Source: Erodium maritimum (lineage: Eukaryota > Streptophyta > Magnoliopsida > Geraniales > Geraniaceae). From it: a DNA stretch of 64,000 nucleotides. Location of the stretch: the NCBI GenBank assembly GCA_963921825.1, contig OY997591.1, positions 48,939,825 through 49,003,824 on the forward strand. The letters are read 5' to 3'. Of this stretch, positions 54,881-64,000 are shown piece by piece (position 1 is the stretch's first letter; each line of letters begins with the position of its first letter). The notes beneath the pieces were generated by a model. That model worked only from the letters and a program-made list of their open reading frames with translations, had not been told where the DNA came from and made no database searches. A program made the translations under genes and the position numbers.

Positions 54881-57800
54881 TCAACTTAAATCAAAACCAG
54901 CTTCTGCATTTATGGCATATAGCAACTTCATCTCCAGTTGCTCTTTGCTGTATTCCAAGGCACAGTATATGAATTTGAATACATAGCACAAACAAGATGC
55001 AAACATGAAATATAAATGTGTGTGTGCGCAATCCAGATTGTATGGCATTCCCAACCGGGATTCATCCTTGTCCGATAGATACATGGGTTTATCAAAGTAA
55101 TTATTTTATCAGCAATAACCACCAGCGACCTCACACTTATTATATGAGGTACCCACAACCCTAGGTTGGTTTATCAAAGTAATCCTGATAGATGTTGAGG
55201 AAAAATAATGATTTAATTTCGATTGTGTTGTTTATGAACAACGTGCAATTTATTAAAAGGTGAACTTCAGAAAAAGAATCAATGCTTCCCTAGTACAAGC
55301 AAAGGGTGCTAGAATATAGACAAACCTTCTATATGGTGGAAGTTTCAAGAGGTTCATACAGGTAGCTGATGTTGGTAATCGGTCAAGAGCTTCCTCATTA
55401 GCAGTGCCTGCAGTTCTGTACAAAGAAGCAACAGCTGCAATCAATATCCACATTCACTTTTATAGGATTAAACTTGGTATCACTGTCACCTCTGTATGCA
55501 AAACACAGGCTCAAGATTTTTGAATCCAAGCAGCGGTCCTCGAGAGCAGCCAGTAGCGAACCTGGAAAGAACTTATGTTATTGCCCTTCTGAGGTTCAAA
55601 GTTAACTTTATCCTACCAATTGAAGCAGAGAACACCTACAACAGTCAAGGGCTCAAATTATAAAAGATATAATGAAACTCACTTGAGAAATTTCTTTTGA
55701 TTTTCCATCGAAAAACCTTCGAGAACTTCCCAGAACATTTCAATGACACGGTGCTCCTGCCAATACAAAAATAAACTATGTTGGCATTTTCTATGTCATA
55801 TCTATCAAAGATTTATAGACAGAGAACTTTCTGTACAAAATGGACACGAGACGAGGGGGATGCATGATCTACTATCCACGGCAAGAAGTGAAGAAACCTA
55901 ATACAACCATAAAAAAATCCCAAACACGTGCATTTCTTCATTCCAGGAGAACCAGCAGCAGTCGGACTATCAAATGACATATATATCCTTGTAGTCAGAG
56001 GATCTAGTGGACACAGAAGCTAGTGAGGGGGAAGTGATTGCCGGAGATGGGTTTGTTGGTGTAAGGATTAGTTTATTTGTTTTAGTTTTCTCAAAGTACA
56101 TTTTTATGTCTGAAACTAAGACAAGGGCACGAGATTCAAGTGTACCCGACCGAATTTAAACTTTAAACAAAAAACACAATGCCAAATTCACATGGACAGG
56201 TTTTGTAAGTAGAATCCGATTATGTTTATATCCAAGACATGATTTTTGCAGAATTTACAAAGTAAATAGTGCATCTATGTGTCACAAGTTTAAGGCACAC
56301 ATATGCCTCTGTAACACTGTGCCTTCCATTCAAAAAGCCAAAGAGTATAATACATTAGCAATCCAAAAATAGCAAATAGATTCAGAGGTCTAATGTATAG
56401 CCCTTGCTACATAGCACATACTGACATTTTAACAAGGCAAAATAGAATATCCACAGCAAGGTCAACCACCAAAGACAACATTACTACACTGCCTTCCATT
56501 CAAAAGGCCGAGCTTAGTACGATACATTAGTAATCCATAAACAGAAAAAAGATTTAGAGATCTAATGCTTAGCCTTAGCTAGAACAAACTGACATTTTAA
56601 CAAGAAAAAAATCCAAGGCAAGGTCCACCACCAAAGATTCAGTACTAGGTTGTTAAAATTTTCATGGACTGCTACATTTCATGCACCAAAATAAAATTAT
56701 ATATCTTACACTGTGATAGCCACCAGCATAATTTGAATGGGCGCGCAGATCATCAACATCCAAGGATTCCAGTGAACCTGATATGAGAAGCTGTACAAAC
56801 AGATATGTCAATAGACAAGAATAGATTTTCAACCTAACTCGTGTTATCTGTCTACTAGTAGAATAGGATTGAACTTTACTAGTAACACTTGAATAAGATA
56901 ATTCAAATGTTAGGGAATGCAAAAATTGTTAATTTCCTAACTTTGATTTGAGATAGGGTGAACTAAAACAAGAATCATATAATCCAACACGTGTAGTGTG
57001 GTATGACACGGATTGAAGCAGATAAACACTCACTAACAGCATGTTGAGATGCAAGAGACACACCTTCTACTCAATACAGCAGAGCAATCTACTAACCCAA
57101 TGACAATAAAAAACTAAGGATACATTAATGATAAAATTAAATTTTCGAAGCTATTTCTGAAATTATATTCAGACAGGTTAACATAAAGGTATGACAACCA
57201 TGCATAATATCACTATAGTGGGAAGATTCAAATTGTTAAGAGCACTTTGCTACATGTACCTGAAGTTCATGCTCATTAAACATGACAATCCAGTCTTTTG
57301 GTATAAGTTGTTGAAATCCCCTCATGAAATGAGAACTTTGTTGACGTATCTGAAAGTTAATACCAGTTAATAACGTTGTGACTACACTGAATATTTTCTA
57401 AAATAGGAACATCAAAGAACACAAATGGTAGGTACACTACCTGAAAATTCAAACGGTGATTGGCAACAAGATGAATGAAAGTAATGACATTGTCATTTAT
57501 GACACGTAAATCTTTTCCTCCAGGAAGTAGTTCTTCTTCTGTCTGCTCCCCATATTCGTTATTTACAATTACAAAGTATAGTTCTAACTCTGAGATATCA
57601 CCTTCAAAATGCTGTAGAACATATAATGAAGGAAGAAAGAGGTGAGTATATAGCACTGAAGCTGTTAACGTGAAACAATTGAGAACACACTCATCCCCTT
57701 TTCTTCATAGTTTTCATGTTGATTTTCTTTTTTTATCATGGTCTACTAAGAGTAATGCTACTCAAACCTAAAACCAACAATCAGTCAATTGTGGACAGGA

Positions 57801-60800
57801 ACCTCAGTTATTGCTTGGTTGCTTATATGAATATTCATTGAGATGCTACTCATTTAAGTTTTATTCAGCTACTACCTCTACAACCAAGCAAGGCTTTTAC
57901 CACATTGAGCATCCTGTGGAGACCCCAAGCAGTGCTGAAATTGCAAACCACACTCCACATCCCACCCATAAAAAGAAAATATAAGCAAACTTTAAAAAAA
58001 AAATATGTATAAAGAAAACATCACCTTCAAAAATATGAGATGGCGATATAATTCCGGGTCCAAAGAAGGCAAGTCATTCAAATAGTTATACCTTATCAAC
58101 CAAAAAACAACATCAGTACAGAAAGGCACAAATAGATTCCACAAGGAGTAAAAACAAGGGATAATCGTCAAAACATGCACTTATGTTTCGTCCACAAACG
58201 AAATAGTGCACAATGTTTCGTCCACGTCGTCTGGCTACCCTTATGAATCGTCCACGCACTTCTGTCAGTAAAATTAACAGAATATTCGAATCTGTAGCCT
58301 CACGTGCTATCATGTGTTTGTGTCTGAAATTTTTTTTTGACGAAATTGCCCTAACAATCCTCAGCCACTCATTTTTTTGGACGAAATTATTATTTTTGAA
58401 TTTCAAACCAAAAGGGCAAAATTGTCAATTCAGGTTCTGTTGTTACACTTTTCTAACAGAAGCGCGTGGACGATTCATAAGGGTAGCCAGACGACGTGGA
58501 CAAAACATTGTGCACTATTTCGTTTGTGGACGAAACATAAGTGCATGTTTTGACAATTATCCCTAAAACCAATGTAGCAATACTGATTACACCATGTTAT
58601 TATCGTACTTAGTCAAATATTGTGTATTCTTTAACAGCATTAACATGCAATTTTGTATGAATTCCTTCATTTGGGGGGGGGGGGGGGGGGAATTCATTTT
58701 TTAAATGAATATTATAATCAATAAATTAAGTTTTGAACTATTTAATTCAGAATTAATTTGTTTATTCAGATTTTATAAAAAAAAAGTTGTTCATTTAGTT
58801 CTTCTAAATGAATTCAGATATAACTAATTTATTCAAAAATTATTTTTCAAAATAAACTTTAAGATTTTAAAATATATATGATTTTTATTCAAATTAATTA
58901 ATTATTCAAAATGAGAGTTTAAATATGTGTAAAAAGGTTATTCAAATTTATAATTTAATTTTTTTGATAATAATTCAGATTTTATTGAAGGGGAAACCTC
59001 AAAAATAAGCCCTCAAACGACCTTTGTTAGCATAAACATGCTGTGATGACTTTACTCTCAAAAACATGCTTATACCTTACGTTTATTTTTTTATGTTTCC
59101 GTTGCTTTGGATAAAAAAACGAACATGTGCACGACACGTAGTCTTTATATTTAATCTAAATAACAAAATTGTCCTATTCCTCTAATCTAAATATTGGATA
59201 TGGTCGTACTCAGTGTTCAATTTTTTTTCTCCGAATATCATTTACATAAGAGAAATAGAGAGAATTTCGGTATTTATGACAAATATAAAGACAATCTGCC
59301 GAACACATGTTACTTTTCCATCCAATGTAACGGAAAAATAAAAAAAACAATAAACATAAGTAGCTACTTTTTGATAATAAACAAAAGGTATAAACATGTT
59401 TTTGAGAAAGAAAAAGTCATCACAACATGTTTGTGCTAACAAAATCGTTCAAAGGCATGTTTTTGAGGTTTTCCCTTTATTTATTTTCAATATATGTATT
59501 TGAAATATAATTAAGATTTTTTAAACTGCAAGGGAAAATTCCTCATTTTGCCTACAAAACTAACAAAGTTTAACAGACGACCGTGCACCATTCAATGGGC
59601 ATCTCGTAGACATTTTGAACATTGGGTAGCTTATGGTGCTTATAGCAAACTGCATGCCAGTAGGAAAATTTGAGAAAGTATGCCCCATAATAACATGAAT
59701 TTGTTTTCTATGCTAGTATAGTCAAGAACTGGAAATACATGCTTTTCATACTTTTTTGGACATAAATACACTCATTCTAACTTAAACAAAACTCTTAATC
59801 CCACACCCTTCTTCACCTATCTTTTGAAAATAAATTCATATTTAATTAATTTATTCAAATATATTTTCAAAAAAAAATATTCAGATTTTATATAAAAAAG
59901 TATTTTACTCAATTTTATTAATTACTAAAATCAGGTTTTAATTAATTTATTTTTTGGGATAATTGTCAAAACATGCACTAATGTTTCGTCCACAAACGAA
60001 ATAGTGCACAATGTTTTGTCCACGTCGTCTGGCTACCCTTATGAATCGTCCACGCACTTCTGTTAGAAAAATTAACGGAATATTCCATTTCTGTTATAGA
60101 TGTGCAGTTAAAGTATAACTGAAATGACCATTTTACCCTTATCATGAATCTTTTGACTTTTGCATGAAACATTATCATTCTACCCTTTCTAATAAAAAAC
60201 AAATTAAAAAATTAATTAATAAACAAATAAAAAAAATTATATAATCAGTTTTTTTTTTATAAATTCAGTTTTTATTTATAAAAATTATTTTTATTTTCAA
60301 AAATTCCGATTTTAATTTAAAAAGTACATAAAAATCAGTTTTTTATTTAATTATATTTGTTTTATTTATTTTTTTAATTAATTTAATATTATTTTTTTAA
60401 TTAATTTTTAATTATATAATTAAAGTATTAATTAAATTTTAAAAAAAACTGATTTTTTGTATTTTTTTTAAAAAACTCTGATTTTTATTTATTTTTTAAC
60501 TTAAAATATGAATTTTTGAATTTCAAACCAAAAGGGCAAAATTGAGGGTATATCAGTTTTTAACTCATTCTTATTTTTGAATTTCAAACCAAAAGGGCAA
60601 AATTGTAAATTCAGGTTCCGCTGTTACACTTTTCTAACAGAAGAGCGTGGACGATTCATAAGGGTAGCCAGACGACGGGGACAAAACATTGTCCATTATT
60701 TCGTTTGTGGACAAAACATTAGTGCATGTTTGACAATTATCCCTTATTTTATTTTTTTATAAAAAAACAGATTATTTTGATAAATATTTTTTAAAACATA

Positions 60801-63800
60801 ATTCCAATTTCTAATGCTAGTTTTTCAAAAAAAAATATTTTTTTCAATTTTTAAGTCTAATTTGAAAAATAAATTAAAATTTAATTTAATAATCAATAAA
60901 AATGAATTAAATATTTTTTTATAAATCTAAAATTACCATTATAAACTTGAATTATCTTTTTTAAAATATTTATCAAAATAATCTGATTTTAATAATTAAT
61001 AAAAATATATATTTTTATAAAATCTGAATAATTATTTTGAAAATAGATTTGAGTAAAGTAATTAAATATGAATTATTTTCAAAAGATTGGTGAAGAAGAT
61101 GAGAAGTAGTGGACTGAGATTAGAGCTTTGTTTAAATTAGAATGAGGTTATTTATGTCCTAAAAAATATAATAAAGCAAACATTTCCAATTGTAGACTAC
61201 ATCAGCATAGAAAACAAATTCACGTTAGGGTTAATTGTCCAAAACTACATTAAAGTTTCGTCCACAAACGGATGCATGCATAAAGTTTTGTCCATCGACT
61301 GTATTGCCCACACAACTATAGAATGCATTATGAATTGCCCATGCAACTTTAGAATGCATTATGTATTTCCCACAAATCTATTGAGTCCGCGAAGAACTGC
61401 CCAGACCATTCATTCTGAACATCTCTGTTACGTTTTTCTAAAAATCGGTGGACAAAACTTCAATGCACCGACAAAGCGTGGACAAAACTTTAATGTAGTT
61501 TTGGACAATTAACCCTTCATGTTATTATGGAGCATACTTTCTTAAATTTCCCTATTACAGTATAGGTGATGACTGATTTCACTTGCAAACACGCCATACT
61601 TCATAAAACAAAAATGTTTTTTTTCCTAAACTAAAAAAGAGAATTGTGAGACAACATACGAATTGGCCACTGTATTTAACTGGAATAGTTCTATAACATC
61701 TTTTACTAATGACACTATATAAAAGCTTTTGGGTTAGGGTAAGTTTTGACATCAGCAATAACAGACCACAATCGTAGCCTTCAAAGAAAAGTGCATATTT
61801 GAACTGTAAGAACTAGAAAACAGAAATCTCACTTCTGTTTTAATTTGCTCAAGAAGAATGTTGCAAATGGTATATCAACAAGAATCCCTTCAAACATGGC
61901 CTGCAAGAATAAGATAACACAATCCCACATCAAGAAGCACAATTATAGGTTAAGAAAAAAATCTGCTGATCATCTGGGTTACAAATTAGGTGTACATGAG
62001 ACTGGAACTTTAAAAATAAGGGATAATTGTCTAAAACTACCCTAAAGTTTCGTCCACATACGAGTTGATGCACAAAGTTTTTTCCACGCTGTGTGGCTAC
62101 CCTGAAGTTTTGTCCACGCTTTTGTGGGTGCATTGAAGTTTTGCCCACACTTTGTGGCTGCATTGAAGTTTTGTCCACGCTTCTATTCAATCCGGGAAGC
62201 ACTGCCCAGACCATCATTCTGAACATCTCTATTACGTCAAAAATAAAAAAGTCGTGGACAAAACTTCAGGGTAGCCACACACCGTGGACGAAACTTTGTA
62301 CATCAACTCGTTTGTGGACGAAACTTTGTGCATCAACTCGTTTGTGGACGAAACTTTAGGGTAGTTTTGGACAATTATCCCTAAAAATAATGACTTGACA
62401 GATTTGACCAGCGCATGATAGACTGAAAAACATCCACAACTGGCAATATGGTGAGCCAGCTACAACTACAAAAATGTGTTATGTGGACGATCATAGTGAA
62501 GAAACCACTTTATATATGGTATGTCATAATAAAACATAAATAATAACAGCTAGAAGCTGGTATCTTACTGTAAACAAATAGCACGGTAAGCAACACTAAG
62601 GACATGAGAAGGTACATCTGAAACTGAAACTACAAAAGACACCATACCTTTGAAAGAAGTGTCCCAAGAAAATGAAAAAACTGGAGATGCTGCTCATGTA
62701 TCATTCCAGATCCAGGATTAGGGAATAGCAAGTGATCAGCGGTTTCCTAGATTTAGCAAGACAAAAGAACGGAAGTATAAGGTAAGGAACATGGGACACA
62801 AGCATACACGCACCAAATAATTCTTCTGTTTTAGTCACCACAGAATTATGCATGGAAACACAAAGCATGTACTTTATGCAAAATATAGTTTTTTCTAATC
62901 CAACTCAGCCTGATATCCATATAGTTTTTAGTGCAGGATTAAGTACCTAAATGTTCTTTATTGGGGAAGAAAACTCTCCCTGCTTGGGTTTATTCACTTC
63001 CCAAACTTGCAACTATATTACCAAGGGGTCCATTATCATGTTCACAACAAACACCTTGCATTAAGAAACTGATGTAAAAACTACTGCAATGAATATTCAC
63101 CTTAAATAGCCCATACTGCACATCAAAGGCAGCTCGTGCAATGTTCTCCATAAAATCTTTAAAAATTCCACCACCATCAATACCAGCCTCCTCCACTCCA
63201 AGTTCATTGACAAATGTCACGCGGATCTACAAGTTAACAACTAAAGTTAATTGGAAATGTTAAAGCCGACCTCTTCTTCTTTAATAATGGAAATAAAGAG
63301 AGTGCAAAGAAAATTTTAGAAGAAAAAAATAACCAAATACAAAATGACCGTACAGATAGAAAAGGCATTACCACTCCTCGAAGATCCTCTTCGGATAATG
63401 CTCTCATTTGATTGTATGCGTCTTCTAAAATGTGATCCCTCCGTATTTTGAATCGGTTTCTGGTAAAAACAGCATGAGACCCATCCCTTTGCCTTACTGC
63501 CGCCAACTGTGACTGAAAAATTTACACAATACTCACTCACAGATAAGTGGTAAAATTGAATATAAAAAAAATATTATGTGCTTCACATAAAAAATGATTA
63601 GCAATGATGGCACAGTAGACAAGAAGTCCTATCACTATGCATGACATTATATATAACAACCATGTGCAAATCTTGCACTCTCAAACGACTTACATCAAAT
63701 ATCTTCACCCTGCTTGTAAAGGGTATTAGGAAAGGAGCTTGCTTCAATATGTCATGGGCTCTGGTATTTTCTACAAGCGCCTGCAGAAAGGTGGGAAACG

Positions 63801-63962
63801 GAGAAAATAAAATAATTCAAAAGCAACCACCAAAAGCACTCTGGAACAAGATACAATTGAGAAGACATAAAGTACTACCTGAGAAATAAAAATATCATTG
63901 ACTGCATCAGCATGGAAATCACTGGGTGGTGCAAACTGTTGTCTATTATTCCAATCTTGCAG
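54881..63962 (-). CDS. UPL7: HECT-type E3 ubiquitin ligase, UPL7-like, 14 C-terminal exons
   Basis: Exons (minus strand): 63962-63879, 63780-63694, 63512-63372, 63226-63101, 62746-62648, 61900-61833, 58091-58025, 57611-57441, 57349-57260, 56790-56710, 55756-55683, 55561-55490, 55415-55326, 54947-54881. They total 1,317 bp, an open frame of 438 residues plus TGA at 54881-54883. All introns read GT...AG. Signature parts: FKIRRDHILEDAYNQM, ELGVEEAGIDGGGIFKDFME, NYLNDLPSLDPELYRHL, RLPTSATCMNLLKLPPY and the end EAGFDLS. The catalytic Cys of the HECT domain is at 55358-55360. The family transfers ubiquitin through this Cys from an E2 to substrates. The N-terminal part lies beyond 64000. The largest intron (58092-61832) is filled with MITEs. 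The exact UPL paralogue is inferred from remembered similarity. Confidence 0.9.
58158..58563. mobile_element. Mutator-type MITE M1 in a UPL7-like intron
   Basis: Inverted termini of about 110 bp (GGGATAATCGTCAAAACATG ... GTTTTGACAATTATCCC) contain TTTCGTCCACAAACGAAATA and GTCCACGTCGTCTGGCTACC. The 9-bp flanks TAAAAACAA and TAAAACCAA differ at one base, as expected for a Mutator-like TSD. No coding capacity. Confidence 0.8.
58673..58690 (+). repeat. Run of 18 G residues
   Basis: Uninterrupted G18 between TTCATTT and AATTCATTT in a very AT-rich intron. It could form a G-quadruplex or be a length-uncertain sequencing tract. Confidence 0.9.
58991..59475. mobile_element. Inverted-repeat element M5 in the UPL7-like intron
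   Basis: The left end GGGAAACCTCAAAAATAAGC and the right end GCATGTTTTTGAGGTTTTCCC are inverted repeats of about 100 bp, with the shared inner motif AACATGYTGTGATGACTTT. The flanks do not give a clean 9-bp TSD. No coding capacity. Confidence 0.6.
59956..60743. mobile_element. Mutator-type MITE M2 in the UPL7-like intron
   Basis: Same family as M1: GGGATAATTGTCAAAACATG ... TTGACAATTATCCC. The 9-bp flanks TTATTTTTT and TTATTTTAT differ at one base. The centre is very AT-rich, with an internal repeat of TTGAATTTCAAACCAAAAGG. Confidence 0.75.
61228..61515. mobile_element. Mutator-type MITE M3 in the UPL7-like intron
   Basis: Termini GGGTTAATTGTCCAAAACTA and TAGTTTTGGACAATTAACCC are perfect inverted repeats at the ends. 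The 9-bp flanks TTCACGTTA and TTCATGTTA differ at one base. Related to M1/M2 by TTTCGTCCACAAACG. Confidence 0.8.
62020..62381. mobile_element. Mutator-type MITE M4 in the UPL7-like intron
   Basis: Termini GGGATAATTGTCTAAAACTA and AGTTTTGGACAATTATCCC, flanked by the identical 9-mer TAAAAATAA on both sides (62011-62019, 62382-62390). The right subterminal region repeats CAACTCGTTTGTGGACGAAA twice. The perfect TSD suggests the most recent insertion of the set. Confidence 0.85.
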
Positions 63963-64000
63963 CTAGAATAACAGTTTTACATGACCAAATTAGCAGAGCA

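Overview
This window is nuclear DNA of a flowering plant, probably a eudicot. It shows spliced genes with GT-AG introns, Ty3/gypsy elements with chromodomain integrases and LTRs of 2.6-2.8 kb, CACTA, Mutator-like and Harbinger-like DNA transposons, and plant-type LINEs. No prokaryotic operon, CRISPR array, rRNA or tRNA gene is visible. Two host genes sit at the edges, both on the minus strand, and about 51 kb of nested transposons separates them.

Left edge (1-3.3 kb): the first four exons (1840-3145) of an NEMF/Rqc2-type ribosome-quality-control gene; the rest lies left of the window. Right edge (54.9-64 kb): the last 14 exons of a HECT ubiquitin ligase of the UPL7 type. These encode 438 residues with an open frame, the catalytic cysteine and a stop codon. 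Its introns hold at least four Mutator-type MITEs with 9-bp target-site duplications (TSDs).

Between the genes: a Harbinger-like element and an inverted partner forming a large palindrome (3305-6640), with an ORF1-only LINE inside one arm. Next come an LTR fragment (6641-8519), a reverse LTR fragment carrying a small copia-like element, and a solo LTR with a perfect GAATA TSD (9696-12535). Elements bounded by (TA)n follow, and a degenerate gypsy element (13321-22034) sits in one of those (TA)n tracts. A series of six more (TA)n-bounded elements follows (22049-26230). A second, 18.2-kb gypsy element (26535-44752) is inserted in the transposase gene of a CACTA element. It is itself interrupted by a LINE and by a reverse solo LTR. 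Further right are a CACTA terminus, a foldback element with a minisatellite core, a Sirevirus-like LTR and two more ORF1-type LINE derivatives, one split by another CACTA.

The most notable signal is in the 18.2-kb element. A 2.1-kb stretch of its 5' LTR, including part of a solo LTR nested there, appears again almost unchanged inside its 3' LTR. The surrounding LTR sequence differs by a few percent, which suggests repair that copied one LTR into the other. Other notable signals are LINE derivatives that keep ORF1 but lack ORF2, foldback elements with homologous arms but unrelated minisatellite cores, and a GC-rich hypervariable module at one fixed place in the gypsy LTRs. All transposon proteins seen are broken by stops, frameshifts or lost key residues.
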